This document shows positions 35,491-47,300 of a DNA stretch of 50,598 bases, piece by piece. The position numbers were made by a program, and so were the translations under genes. Every line of letters begins with the position of its first letter. Within the stretch, counting starts at the first letter, position 1. Origin of the DNA: Gammaproteobacteria bacterium (GTDB taxonomy: Bacteria > Pseudomonadota > Gammaproteobacteria > Eutrophobiales > Eutrophobiaceae); the NCBI GenBank assembly GCA_016193395.1, contig JACPSH010000022.1, positions 1 through 50,598 of the forward strand, given 5' to 3'. The notes under the pieces were generated by a model that was not told the origin of the DNA, made no database searches, and saw only the letters and a program-made list of their open reading frames with translations.

Positions 35491-36138
35491 CTAGGCGCCG
35501 ACGATCCGGCGCAGATTCTCGAATCGTATCAGGCCGCGGTTGGAGGGTTTGCCTTCCACCCAGAGCAGGAGCTCGAGCAGGATGTCCGCGGTCAGTCCCC
35601 AGACGTAGCCACCGTCCCAGCGGAACGCCTGCGTCGAGTACCTGACGTTGTTGTGCGTCACTTCGTGCAGGCAGTGGGTTTCCGGACGCAGCAGCGTCTC
35701 CACGTCCGCGATGATGACTTCTTCGACTTCGTCAGCATCCGGCGCGAGCCGCGGCCGCTCCTCGATCCATCCCACGAAGGGGATCACGTGATGCCGCGCG
35801 ATGCTGAACGCATCGTCCAGCCTGCCCATGATGCGCACCGAGGCCGGATCGATGCCCAGTTCCTCGCGTGCCTCGCGCAGGGCGGTCTCCTCGATCGAGG
35901 CATCCCCCGCATGCATGCGCCCGCCGGGGAATGAAACCTGTCCGGGGTGGCTTGGCATGTGTTCGGGGCGCTTCGTGAACACGGTCTGCACGCCCTCGCC
36001 GGCCGGCCAGAAAGCCATGAGCACCGCGGCCGGACGGTGTTCGCCCGGCAAGGCATCCGGCGCAAAGGTATGCGGCTGGCGCTGGCCGAGCGCCTCAAGC
36101 CGGTCGAAGAAAAATTCGCGGAAAGTCATGCGTCGCAC
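35491..36138 (-). CDS. Nudix hydrolase, CoA pyrophosphatase (NudL-like)
   Basis: The 215-residue protein has the CoA-specific UPF0035 signature before the Nudix box: VFTKRPEHMPSHPGQVSFPG, then GGRMHAGDASIEETALREA and REELGI, which together form the GX5EX7REUXEEXGU box. Such enzymes split CoA into phosphoadenosine and phosphopantetheine phosphates. Start may be 36138 or the Met three codons later (36129). It converges on dapE, with only 7 bases between the stops, and lies beside a repeat-rich gap. Confidence 0.92.
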   Translation of the reverse strand: MRRMTFREFFFDRLEALGQRQPHTFAPDALPGEHRPAAVLMAFWPAGEGVQTVFTKRPEHMPSHPGQVSFPGGRMHAGDASIEETALREAREELGIDPASVRIMGRLDDAFSIARHHVIPFVGWIEERPRLAPDADEVEEVIIADVETLLRPETHCLHEVTHNNVRYSTQAFRWDGGYVWGLTADILLELLLWVEGKPSNRGLIRFENLRRIVGA

Positions 36139-36220
36139 CTATTCAGGTTACGACATTTTGGCCCGCAAATATTAAAGAAGTGCGACGGCGGCGTCTTGAA
36201 AAGCGGGCGTCGATCCAGCG

Positions 36221-36330
36221 GCCCCTGGATTCCGGACCCGCTTGGCTTTCCGGAATGACGACGGTGAAGCGTCATTCCGGACCGACGCCGACGCCAGTCG
36301 GCGGCGCGTCCGGAATCCAGGCGCAGGGGG
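36221..36330. repeat. Inverted pair of ATTCCGGA-type intergenic repeats (family 2)
   Basis: Two small hairpins with ATTCCGGA/TCCGGAAT arms (36229-36256 and 36274-36316) face each other, and the whole block is itself an imperfect inverted repeat (CCCCTGGATTCCGGA on the left, TCCGGAATCCAGGCGCAGG on the right). Copies of the same unit occur at 36361, 44081 and 49338. It lies between the Nudix gene and aceA. Confidence 0.8.
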
Positions 36331-36360
36331 CAAAACCCGCGACATCGTGGTTCATGCGGC

Positions 36361-36411
36361 ACGAGGGCTGGATTCCGGCTCGCGGCTGCTTCGCAGCCTT
36401 GGCCGGAATGA
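36361..36411. repeat. Single ATTCCGG-type repeat (family 2) at the aceA 3' end
   Basis: The unit begins CACGAGGGCTGGATTCCGG (from 36359) and ends GGCCGGAATGAGG, with an inner GGCTGCTTCGCAGCC hairpin. The same 19-base left end occurs at 44085 and, inverted, at 49437-49455. It ends 13 bases before the aceA stop codon and could act as a transcription-terminating hairpin. Confidence 0.75.
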
Positions 36412-36423
36412 GGGGGAAAGACC

Positions 36424-37731
36424 CTACTTGCGCTTGCGCGCCGGCGCGGCGCTGTGGAACTGCTCTTCCTCGGTGGAACCGGAGAGCGCGGTGACCGAGG
36501 ACTTGCCGCCCTGCACCACCGTGGTCACGTCGTCGAAGTAGCCGGCGCCCACTTCCTGCTGGTGGCTGACGAAGGTATAGCCACGGGCGGCCGCCGCGAA
36601 TTCCGGCTCCTGAACACGGTCCACGTAAGCGGCCACGCCGCGCTGCACGTAGTCCTGCGCCAGATCGAACATGTTGAACCACATGTTGTGGATCCCGGCA
36701 AGCGTCACGAACTGGTACTTGTAGCCCATCGCGCCGAGTTCGCGCTGGAACCGGGCAATGGTCGCGTCGTCCAGGTTCTTCTTCCAGTTGAATGAGGGCG
36801 AGCAGTTGTAGGCCAGCAGCTTGCCGGGGAACTGTTCATGGATGGCGTCCGCGAAGCGGCGGGCCTCGTCGAGATCGGGCACGGCCGTTTCGCACCAGAG
36901 CAGGTCAGCGTACGGGGCGTAGGCCAGGCCACGGGCGATGGCTTGGTCCAAACCGGCGCGCGTCACGAAGAAACCGTCGGAGGTGCGCTCGCCCGTGACG
37001 AACCCGCGATCCCGTTCGTCACAATCCGAAGTCAGCAGGGCCGCGGCGTTGGCGTCCGTGCGTGCGAGCAACACAGTCGGCACGCCCATGGTGTCGGCAG
37101 CAAGCCGCGCGGCAACGAGTTTCTGCACCGCCTCCTTCGTGGGCACCAGCACCTTGCCACCCATGTGGCCGCATTTTTTCACCGAGGCGAGCTGGTCCTC
37201 GAAATGCACGCCGGCGGCTCCGGCCTCGATCATGCACTTCATCAACTCGAAGGCATTCAACACACCGCCGAAACCGGCCTCCGCATCGGCAATGATGGGT
37301 ACATAGAAATCCACGGCGTTGTTGCCGCGCGACCATTCGATTTCGTCGGCGCGTTTGAAGGCGTTGTTCATGCGCCGGACCATCGCCGGCACGGAATTGG
37401 CGGCGTACAGCGACTGGTCGGGGTACATGGTCTCGCTGGTATTGCCGTCCGCGGCGACCTGCCAGCCGGACAGGTAAATCGCCTTGAGGCCGGCCTTCAC
37501 CTGCTGCAGGGCCTGGCCCGCGGTAAGCGCGCCCAGCGACGGGACAAAATCCTCTTCATTGAGCAGCGTCCAGAGCTTCTCCGCGCCACGGCGGGCGAGC
37601 GTGTGCTCGATGTGCACGCTGCCGCGCAGGCGCACCACGTCGGCGGCGCCGTAATCCCGGCGGATCCCCTTCCAGCGCGGACTCGTCCGCCACTCCCGCT
37701 CCAGTTCCCGAACCTGTTGTTCGACCATCAT
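36424..37731 (-). CDS. aceA: Isocitrate lyase
   Basis: AceA cleaves isocitrate to succinate and glyoxylate, the first step of the glyoxylate shunt. The 435-residue protein has the catalytic hexapeptide in [16 protein letters not shown] (KKCGHMGG at 185-192, Cys187), [35 protein letters not shown] and [15 protein letters not shown] start at the ATG at 37731, preceded by CAGGAGAC; the frame extends upstream to 37875 but would lie in the promoter. It is divergent from a LysR-type regulator with 208 bases between. No malate synthase gene is in the window. Confidence 0.96.
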   Translation of the reverse strand: MMVEQQVRELEREWRTSPRWKGIRRDYGAADVVRLRGSVHIEHTLARRGAEKLWTLLNEEDFVPSLGALTAGQALQQVKAGLKAIYLSGWQVAADGNTSETMYPDQSLYAANSVPAMVRRMNNAFKRADEIEWSRGNNAVDFYVPIIADAEAGFGGVLNAFELMKCMIEAGAAGVHFEDQLASVKKCGHMGGKVLVPTKEAVQKLVAARLAADTMGVPTVLLARTDANAAALLTSDCDERDRGFVTGERTSDGFFVTRAGLDQAIARGLAYAPYADLLWCETAVPDLDEARRFADAIHEQFPGKLLAYNCSPSFNWKKNLDDATIARFQRELGAMGYKYQFVTLAGIHNMWFNMFDLAQDYVQRGVAAYVDRVQEPEFAAAARGYTFVSHQQEVGAGYFDDVTTVVQGGKSSVTALSGSTEEEQFHSAAPARKRK

Positions 37732-37876
37732 CAAATTGTCTCCTGAGTGAAATGTTACCGCGCGGCAGAATTGGAAGCGCCTCACCGACCTCTGCGCGCC
37801 ATCTGTCGCGGCCTTCGCCACCAGAGCTATGGAAAACTCGATCCGGCGCAGGCAAGTTTCCGTCGCGTTGCACAAT

Positions 37877-37897
37877 TTGACAAGCTCATTATGTCAA
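37877..37897. promoter_or_regulatory. TTGACA-N9-TGTCAA dyad in the aceA/LysR intergenic region
   Basis: A perfect 6-bp inverted repeat with a 9-base spacer lies between the divergent aceA and LysR genes. Each arm reads TTGACA on its own strand, the consensus -35 hexamer, so it could be a bidirectional promoter element, a LysR operator or both. The plus-strand TTTACTATT (37900-37908) is a fair -10 partner for the regulator; the aceA side lacks a clear -10. Confidence 0.5.
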
Positions 37898-37939
37898 TGT
37901 TTACTATTCGTTTTATTAATCATTCACTTTTGTGCCACC

Positions 37940-38959
37940 GTGCAACGCCATTACTACAAACAGAACCGGCTCAAGCAGTTACGGGCCTTCTGCCTTGCGG
38001 CCCAGGCCCGAAGCATGTCCAAGGCCGCGGAGCAGATGTTCCTCAGCCAGCCGTCGATTTCCCTCCTGGTCCAGTCGCTGGAGAAGGACCTGGATACGCG
38101 TCTCTTCGAACGGCAGGGCCCGAAGATCTGGCTGACCACCGAAGGACGCACCCTCCTGGATCTTGCCCTGCCACTGGTCGAAGGGCTGGAAACGCTCCCC
38201 GAATCGTTCCGCGAGCGCTGCGGCAACCAGGTCACGGGCAGCCTGAACATCGCCGCCGGCGAATCCACGACGCTCTACCTGCTGCCCTCGGTTGTGAACC
38301 GCTTCGCGGAACTCTACCCGCAGATCCCGGTAAACCTTCACAACGCCACCGGCACGGACAGCCTCGCGTTGTTGCGCTCCGGCACGGTGGATTTCGCCGT
38401 CGGCCCGGTCCTGCAGGTGCCGGAAGACATCCTGTTCAGGCCGCTATTCTCGTTTGAGACCATGCTGATTACGCCGCTGCGCCACCCGCTGGCCGACCGC
38501 AGAAAAGTGACGCTGCAGGACATCGAGCCCTACCCGCTCATCATGCCGCCGCGCACCATGTCGACGCGCGCGCTAATCGACATTGTTTTCCTGCAACACC
38601 GCGTGTCCTACAAGGTCCAGATGGAAGCCGGAGGCTGGGAGGTGATCAAGAAATACGTCGAGATGGGGCTGGGGATCTCCATCGTCACCAGCCTTTGCCT
38701 GACCGGAAACGAGAAGCTGGCGAAGATCCCGCTGCGGGACCATTTCCCGGAGCGCACGTTCGGGCTGATCCTGCGCCGCGCCAAGTCGATTTCGCCCGCC
38801 GCGCGGAAATTCATCGAATTGCTGGGTTCCGACGCGGCCGCGGGCGCCGGAGAACTCCGTCTTCCGGCTCCCTGGCCCTCGCCCGCAAAGGGGAAAGGGA
38901 GAGGGAAGGAAGGCGAAACCAGTCGCGCTTCGGGATTTACTTCGGATTCCATAAAGTAG
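37940..38959 (+). CDS. LysR-family transcriptional regulator, divergent from isocitrate lyase
   Basis: The 339-residue protein has an N-terminal winged helix-turn-helix ([54 protein letters not shown]) and a LysR effector-binding domain from about residue 95 ([37 protein letters not shown]), closest in feel to CysB/Cbl-type members. I chose the GTG at 37940, which starts just before the helix-turn-helix; the frame opens earlier at 37829 with a hydrophobic leader not expected in this family. The last 35 residues are low-complexity. Divergence from aceA suggests it controls the glyoxylate shunt; that is an inference. Confidence 0.9.
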   Translation: MQRHYYKQNRLKQLRAFCLAAQARSMSKAAEQMFLSQPSISLLVQSLEKDLDTRLFERQGPKIWLTTEGRTLLDLALPLVEGLETLPESFRERCGNQVTGSLNIAAGESTTLYLLPSVVNRFAELYPQIPVNLHNATGTDSLALLRSGTVDFAVGPVLQVPEDILFRPLFSFETMLITPLRHPLADRRKVTLQDIEPYPLIMPPRTMSTRALIDIVFLQHRVSYKVQMEAGGWEVIKKYVEMGLGISIVTSLCLTGNEKLAKIPLRDHFPERTFGLILRRAKSISPAARKFIELLGSDAAAGAGELRLPAPWPSPAKGKGRGKEGETSRASGFTSDSIK

Positions 38960-38970
38960 TTATACTTTAT
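38951..38970. promoter_or_regulatory. Perfect dyad overlapping a likely clpS promoter
   Basis: ATAAAGTA and TACTTTAT form an 8-bp perfect inverted repeat around GTTA. The right half includes TATACT (38961-38966), a good -10 about 34 bases before the clpS ATG; the best -35 (TTTACT at 38936) is spaced 19. The LysR stop codon lies in the left half. It may be an operator or a weak terminator. Confidence 0.45.
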
Positions 38971-38999
38971 GCAAACGCACATTCCGCGCGAGCGACCTG

Positions 39000-39320
39000 A
39001 TGTCCGAGAAAGCCAGCAGCCGGCAAGACGAAGGCCTGGCCCTCCAGGAGGCCAAGCCCAAGCTCAAGCGTCCGCCGCTGTACAAGGTTATCCTGATCAA
39101 CGACGACTACACGCCTATGGACTTCGTAGTCCACATCCTCGAGATCTTTTTCTCCCTGGATCGGCAGACGGCAACGCGCGTCATGCTGGAGGTGCACACG
39201 CGCGGCAAAGGCGTGTGCGGCATCTACACGCACGAGATCGCGGAGACCAAGGTTTCGCAGGTGAACGCCTACGCCCGCGAGCACCAACATCCCTTACTGT
39301 GCACGATGGAGAAAGCCTGA
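39000..39320 (+). CDS. clpS: ATP-dependent Clp protease adaptor ClpS
   Basis: ClpS delivers N-degron substrates to ClpAP. The 106-residue protein has a disordered N-terminus and the core fold [40 protein letters not shown] with the conserved His, and [20 protein letters not shown]. The IND-D-TPM-FV pocket for the N-terminal residue is intact. It precedes clpA by 4 bases, the standard pairing. Confidence 0.97.
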   Translation: MSEKASSRQDEGLALQEAKPKLKRPPLYKVILINDDYTPMDFVVHILEIFFSLDRQTATRVMLEVHTRGKGVCGIYTHEIAETKVSQVNAYAREHQHPLLCTMEKA

Positions 39321-39324
39321 CGCC

Positions 39325-41613
<2,289 letters not shown>

Positions 41614-41626
41614 CGACCCGGTCCTC

Positions 41627-41833
41627 ATGCAGGCGAAATGGCTACTCGCAATCGTGCCGGCGGCCATTCTCGCCGCCTGTTCGGACAGCGGCACGCCGGC
41701 GCCACCCCCCGCGAAGTCCGAGTCGGCATTCAAGGCACAGACTGACGCGCTCGAGCAGGCGAAGCAGGTCGAGAAGATCACGCTGGACGCCGCCCAGAAG
41801 CAACAGAAAGCCGTAGAGGAACAGACGGATTGA
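41627..41833 (+). CDS. Small predicted lipoprotein
   Basis: The 68-residue protein has a signal peptide ending in the lipobox ILAAC (Cys18), a Pro-rich linker (SGTPAPPPAKSES) and a short helical tail (QTDALEQAKQVEKITLDAAQ) that could form a coiled coil. Small lipoproteins of this design are common in gammaproteobacteria and of unknown role. It starts 13 bases after clpA and may be co-transcribed with it. Confidence 0.75.
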   Translation: MQAKWLLAIVPAAILAACSDSGTPAPPPAKSESAFKAQTDALEQAKQVEKITLDAAQKQQKAVEEQTD

Positions 41834-41915
41834 TCGGAACGCATGAGGCCGGGGGCATCGCGGATCTCATCGCGCTCAAGGATCGGAAAGCCATCACGCC
41901 GGGACCCGCCGGGCA

Positions 41916-43145
41916 GTGACCCCGCCGCAAGCCGGCAGGAAGGCGATCGTCGTAGTCCTTCTCACCGTCTTTATCGATACGACGGGCTTCGGGATCACGC
42001 TCCCGGTCATGCCGGAGCTGCTCCGGGATCTGACGGGAAAAGGACTGGCGCAGGCGGCCATCGTCAACGGCTGGCTGACCTTCGCGTTCGCGCTGACCTC
42101 GTTCTTCTGCGCGCCGCTGCTCGGCAACCTCAGCGATCGATTCGGCCGGCGCCCGGTGCTGCTTTTCTCACTGCTCGCCTTCGGGCTCGATTACCTGGTC
42201 ATGGGCTTTGCGCCCACGCTCGGCTGGCTGTTCGCCGGGCGCATCGTCGCAGGCGTAGCCGGAGCCTCCTATACGCCCGCCTATGCATACATCGCCGACA
42301 TCAGCCCGCCCGAGAAGCGGGCACAGAACTTCGGACTGGTGGGCGCGGCCTTTGGCCTGGGGTTTATCGCCGGGCCGGCGATCGGCGGGTTGCTGGGTGA
42401 GCTCGGCCCGCGGGCGCCCTTCATCATTGCCGGCGTGCTCGCCCTGTGCAATTTCCTGTTCGGGTATTTCGCGCTGCCGGAGACGCTCGCCGTGGAAGCG
42501 CGACGCCCCTTCGATTGGTCGCGCGCGAACCCGCTGGGAACGCTGCAGCAGATGCGCCACTTCCCGTTCGTCCTGCGGCTCCTGCTGATCACTTTCCTGT
42601 GGCAGTTGGCCATGGAAGTGCTGCCGACGACCTGGGCTTTCTACACGATGCTCAAATTCGACTGGTCGGAGGTTGCGGTCGGTTATTCGCTCGCCTTCGT
42701 CGGCGTCATCATGGCCATCACCCAGGGCGGGTTGACCCGCGTCCTCATCCCGAGGCTGGGCGGCGAGCGGAATTCCGCGTTGCTCGGTCTGTTTGTCGGC
42801 GTGCTGTCCTTCCTGGGGTACGCGTTTTCCTCCACGGGATGGATGATCTACGCGTGCATGTTGACGTATTTCATCGTCGGCCTGACGTATCCTTCACTCA
42901 ACGCACTCATGTCGCGGCGCATTCCCGCGAGCGCGCAGGGCGAACTGCAGGGCGGCGTGGCCAGCCTCTATAGCCTGAGCATCATTATCGGCCCGCCGCT
43001 CTTCTCCAGTACGCTGGGTTACTTTTCAGGCGGGCCGGCCCCGATCTATTTCCCGGGCGCGGCATTCGTGGTCGCCGCGCTGCTCGCCGCGTGCGGGGTC
43101 GCGCTGCTGGCGGCTGCCAGGGAGACGCCTGCGTCGGCAAGCTAG
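41916..43145 (+). CDS. MFS transporter, TCR/Tet (TetA-like) family
   Basis: This 409-residue, 12-helix major facilitator shows the TetA(A/B) pattern: VFIDTTGFGITLPVMPELLR in helix 1, motif A GNLSDRFGRRPVLL in loop 2-3, RIVAGVAGASYTPAYAYIAD in helix 4-5 with motif C-like GFIAGPAIGGLLGELG. Motif C marks antiporters, so drug or metabolite efflux with proton exchange is likely; the substrate is not predictable. It starts with GTG at 41916. Close relatives are often annotated as tetracycline exporters without evidence for resistance. Confidence 0.88.
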   Translation: MTPPQAGRKAIVVVLLTVFIDTTGFGITLPVMPELLRDLTGKGLAQAAIVNGWLTFAFALTSFFCAPLLGNLSDRFGRRPVLLFSLLAFGLDYLVMGFAPTLGWLFAGRIVAGVAGASYTPAYAYIADISPPEKRAQNFGLVGAAFGLGFIAGPAIGGLLGELGPRAPFIIAGVLALCNFLFGYFALPETLAVEARRPFDWSRANPLGTLQQMRHFPFVLRLLLITFLWQLAMEVLPTTWAFYTMLKFDWSEVAVGYSLAFVGVIMAITQGGLTRVLIPRLGGERNSALLGLFVGVLSFLGYAFSSTGWMIYACMLTYFIVGLTYPSLNALMSRRIPASAQGELQGGVASLYSLSIIIGPPLFSSTLGYFSGGPAPIYFPGAAFVVAALLAACGVALLAAARETPASAS

Positions 43146-43569
43146 CCCCGGCCCGATTCATGTTTGCGTTAATTGCCGGCCTGATTCATTCGGGCAGGGT
43201 GCCGGACGGGTCCTGTCACTGGTTGGAGACCGGCCGGATTCCCTTTGTAACGGGGCCGGCGGGTCCTGCCATCGGGTACCGTCTTCGTGCTCGCTTACGC
43301 TGCGCGCGAAGAGCGGTGACCCGATGTCACCCGCCTGATAAGCGCTGGCTCGTGAATCCGGCCGGATTCAGGCTCAGGAGATAATCGGACGGGTGGTGCC
43401 GGGCACTCCCCTGATCCGCGCGCAAGCGAGGGAACCGAGCGAGCACGGACAGGGGTGCCCGGTGACAGGACCCGTCCGCCGACCAACTCAAACATGAACC
43501 CGGCCGCAGCGCCGGCCACGCGTTGTACTGAAAGCGGAACGGGATCGGCGGGGCCGGCCGATTCCGGGT
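43146..43569. repeat. Gene-free region built of a large imperfect inverted repeat
   Basis: Arms include a perfect 17-base pair (43203-43219 with 43462-43478, CGGACGGGTCCTGTCAC and its complement) and outer arms TTCATGTTTG (43157-43166) with its complement at 43489-43498. Inside are two further hairpins, each with a CGTGCTCGCT...GCGCGCG-like sequence (around 43291-43317 and, inverted, 43415-43447), and a GGGCACTCCCCTG/CAGGGGTGCCC pair. No open frame looks real. It resembles two inverted copies of one element, or a MITE-like unit. Confidence 0.7.
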
Positions 43570-44055
43570 TTATTGCGGAATTTCCGGCTTGCCGATGAAT
43601 TCGGTTTTCACCGGGCCCATGCCGCTGATCTGCACCACGACTTCTTCGTCCTTTGCGCCGTCGTAATGGACCGCGCCGGCGGGATGCTTCATCAGGCTCC
43701 CGGCCGGGAGTCCCCGCGTGTTTCCCGGATCGAAATTTTCGCTGGTCCCGACGTACCACGTACCGGAGATCACGACGACGTACCGGTCCGCCGTGTGCGT
43801 GTGCGGCGGCGTCATGACGCCGGGCGCGAAGCGGGCGCGCATGACGTACGGACCCGGCTGCTCCGGATCGCCGATCAGCTTCGCCGCGCTCAGTCCCGGC
43901 ATGGCCGTGGAGCTCACCCACTTGATGTCCGCAGGTTTGAACGAGATGAAACCACCGGCGTGTAACGGTTCCTGCGCAAACACGCATGCCGTTCCGCCGG
44001 TCAGGGCTGAAAGCAACACAACAGTAATTGGCACCAGGAATTTCGTCGTTTGCAT
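43570..44055 (-). CDS. Exported cupin-domain protein
   Basis: The 161-residue product begins MQTTKFLVPITVVLLSALTG with a Sec signal peptide (cleavage likely after VFA) and one cupin domain. Metal-binding motif 1 is PGVMTPPHTHTADRYVVVIS and motif 2 is LPAGSLMKHPAGAVHYDG. ISGMGPVKTEFIGKP ends the protein. I use the ATG at 44055, which has GAGG upstream, rather than 44079. Periplasmic single-cupin proteins of this kind are mostly uncharacterised. It sits between two repeat blocks. Confidence 0.85.
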   Translation of the reverse strand: MQTTKFLVPITVVLLSALTGGTACVFAQEPLHAGGFISFKPADIKWVSSTAMPGLSAAKLIGDPEQPGPYVMRARFAPGVMTPPHTHTADRYVVVISGTWYVGTSENFDPGNTRGLPAGSLMKHPAGAVHYDGAKDEEVVVQISGMGPVKTEFIGKPEIPQ

Positions 44056-44080
44056 AAGTCCGGCCTCATTGTTACTCACA

Positions 44081-44141
44081 CGGCACGAGGGCTGGATTCC
44101 GGACTCTCACCCGGCAGCGCCGGGTTCGATCCGGAATGACG
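44081..44141. repeat. ATTCCGGA-type intergenic repeat (family 2)
   Basis: The unit CACGAGGGCTGGATTCCGG at 44084-44102 ends in ATCCGGAATGACGG, with an inner CCCGGCAGCGCCGGG hairpin. It shares its 19-base left end with the copies at 36361 and 49437. It lies between the cupin gene and the giant membrane protein locus. Confidence 0.8.
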
Positions 44142-44154
44142 GATTGTTACTCCT

Positions 44155-44393
44155 TCACGCTGCCGGTTCTTCGATCTTCGGCTTCGGTTTCCAGTAGCCG
44201 TCCCGACTCCAGCAGCTCCAACCCCATTTCAGCCACCTGAGCAGGGCGAAAGCAAGCCACAGCGCCCAGGCCAGCATCAACGCGCGGTACACCCATAACG
44301 GCACGGACAGAATCCAGGCCTGCGGCAGCAGCGGGCCGCTGCGATCCTGGTACCAGTTCAATTGATACGCGTACGAATCGTTACCGCTGATCT
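44155..44393 (-). pseudogene. Detached C-terminal part of the giant membrane protein (other frame)
   Basis: This frame reads ISGNDSYAYQLNWYQDRSGP and continues LLPQAWILSVPLWVYRALML, one membrane helix and a basic end. It could be called a 68-residue gene from a TTG at 44361 that overlaps the large gene's stop, but the natural-looking sequence begins before that TTG. In the large frame the same bases give SRSAVTIRTRIN then stop, which does not look native. I read it as the displaced C-terminus of the upstream protein, split by a small indel near 44391-44402. Confidence 0.65.
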
Positions 44394-47300
44394 GCTCTGC
44401 ATCGCCGGCAGGCCGAGTAGGCCCTGTTTGACGGCCCCGAACAGCACGCCCAGCGCGAGCAGGGTGAGCACGGCCAGCATGAACTGCATGAAATTGAAGC
44501 GGATGCGGCCAAGGTCGGACGGGAGCTGCGCGCGGGCGCCGAGCGCCAGCAGCCAGCCGACGATCACAACCGCCTCCCAGATCGAAGTCTGCGTCAGGCC
44601 GATGCCGAGCAAGACCCAGTGCCAGGTCCGAAGCGGCGTCAGTTCCGTGCGCCCGAGACCGACCGCGATCAGCACAACGACCAACAGCACGCCCCAGAAC
44701 AGCACCGCCGGCCCCAGCCGCGGACCGCCGAGCAGCAGGGTCCAGCGGTCTTCCGACAGCGCGACATGGATGCGCGTGTTCACACTGGGTGTGGCGATAT
44801 CGAGCGCTGGCGTGCGGAACAGCGTTGCGATCCCCTGGGGCGAACGGAAAGTCAGCACCGCGGACTGCGTCCCGGGGACCAGCGGCAAGGTCACGGATCG
44901 GCCCTCCTGGCGGATCGGCTGGGCGGCGCCGTTGAGGGTGACCGATTGCAGTTCGGCGTTTTCCGGCAGCGTCAGGGTGTGTTGTCCGCCGCGGCTGCTG
45001 CGCAGGGTGAGCGTCATTGTCGTATCGGTTGCGCGTTTTCCGGGCGCGGTGCGGATCTCAGTCTGGTCCACGGTGAGGGTCTGGCCCTCTACGCCGGCGG
45101 GCCGGGTGATCTCAAGGCCCACGCCCTCGCCCGGCCAGGGGCGCCATTCCGGCAGCCAGCGTCCCTCATTGTCCTGGTGATGGACGACGGCGATGCCCGA
45201 AACAGCCATGTGCCAGATCGGACTCGTGTCGGCGCGCCAGACCTCCGTCCAGTCCGTGGTGTCGGGGGCCGTCAGGTCGATCTTCCCGGACTTCTCGAGG
45301 GACGAGTCCCAGAACGACACGCCCACCATCGCGGGCATGTTCACGAGAACCTTTCCGTCTTTCACCTTCACGCCGTCCGTGGTCACCGATTCCCCCGGCA
45401 ACAGCGGCACTTCGATCACGACGGCGGTTCCGGGCGGCGAGGCGCGCAGGACGCGCGTGTGCACCGTCCAGTCGAGGCCGATTTGCAACGTGCGCTCGAC
45501 GCGCACGAACGGCGGCAACTCCTGCGGCAGCAAGTTGCCCGCCGATTCATCCTTCGCCCCCTGCGCCAGCCGGGTGAACTGCAACTGGCCGCCGACTGCG
45601 AGGTGGTCGACAACGCCTTCCACCGACCAGCCCTCCGCGTTGAATCCGATGTAACGGGGAACGAGCGGCAACGGCAACTGGAATGAACTCGCGCGCGACG
45701 GCGGCCCGCTCAACAGGACCTGGTGCGCGCCCCGCGGCAGATTCACCCACAAGGTGCCGTCCTCGGTCCGCATCAGGCCCTGCGCGGGGCTGCCGTCGAC
45801 GCTGACCTGCTGCGGGATCCACAAGCCGCTGCGCGCGGGCAGCGGCACTGCGACTGCTTCGAGGGCGTGGATCTCCATGCGCACGGCGAGCACGAACGGC
45901 GTCAATTCCAGCCGCAGGCGCGGACTCTGCGCGCACTCCGGCAGGCATTCGGGCGGAGCGAGCAGGCGCGTCTTCAGCTCATCGAGCAATTTCTGATCGG
46001 GAATATCGGCGCGCACGTCCGCCGGCATGCATAGCAATCCGGAAAGGACCACGACGGCTGCGAGCGATGCCGCGGCATGGCGGTGCAGTCCGCGGCGCGG
46101 CGTGTAGCGCAGGTCGAGGACAATGAGCGCCAGCGCCGCGATCAGCAGCACGCGCAACAGGTTACAGATGAGGTTCATGCCCGGCGACATCAGCCACAGG
46201 GCGATCTGCTGATCCTTCTGCACCGGACCGATCCAGTTGAGCGCGATCTGTTTCCACTGCCAGTTCGGGAGGCCGGGACCGGTTTGCACGTTCGCGTCCG
46301 GATCGACCTGTTCCAACGGCCGCCTCCGCTCCCCTGCCGCCTTGTCTGCGCGCATCGCCCTGGCAAGCGCGCGCTTGCCGGTCCTGACACCGCTCTCGAT
46401 GGACTCCCGGGCCTCGTCCTTCATCATCGCCAGCGCTTCCACTTCCGCCGGCATCTCGGCCTGGGGAAGTGGCGGCGGCGCTTCCGGCGCCTTCATCCCG
46501 ACCGTCGCCGTCTGGTCTGCTAGAAAGACGGGAGTGATGCCGTGTTCAAGTTGCGGATACAGGCCGGTGCGCACCTGGTCCACCATGAACGGCACGCTGA
46601 TCACGACCAGCGCGAGCAGCGACAGGTTGCGATAGAACTTCGCCAGCGTCTGGAACCGCCCCTCCGGCAGGACGCGCAGCAGCGCGATCGCGCCGAGCAC
46701 GTGCAGCCAGACGATGCGCGGCGCACCCGGCTCATGCCAGATGAGCACGAGTGCAACCAGCGCCAGCAGTCCGAATTTCCACTGCCACAGGCCGCGGACC
46801 GCGAGCGCGGCGATCAGCACCAGGAAAATGTCGAGCAGCGTCCAGCGTTTCACCCAGGTATCCGGCACGTTGTCGATGCCGGACGCGGAGATCAAATCCC
46901 AGCCGGGCGGCAGGTGCAGGGTTGCGCCCACGCTCTGGAAATCCTGGTCCCAGCCGACCGCGGGGATTTTGGATATGCCCTGTTCGTATCGGCTGTCCGC
47001 GGACAGCTGCAACTGCCCACGCCGCACTTCCACGCCCTGCTTGCCGGAACCGGCGAGCGTGGTGATGAACTGCGGCTCGCCATCGAGCGAGGCGCGGCCG
47101 AGCTGCATCGGTGGGTTCGCGTCCAGCCGCCAACCGCGCGTCATCGTGCCGCTGATGTTGTCCTGGAGGGTGTATCCGCCGCCTTCAAAATCCAGCCACA
47201 GGTTGCGCTGCAACGACAGATTGTCCGGTTCGGGCTCCGGGTCGCCGCGGCGGATGACCTTGAACGTCATGGCCGATCCCGGCTCCATCAGATAAGCAGG

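Noticed and set aside
36181-36423. CRISPR-like interpretation of the repeated ATTCCGG units
   Set aside because: The units are palindromic, differ in spacing and orientation, and are scattered over 13 kb with no cas gene.
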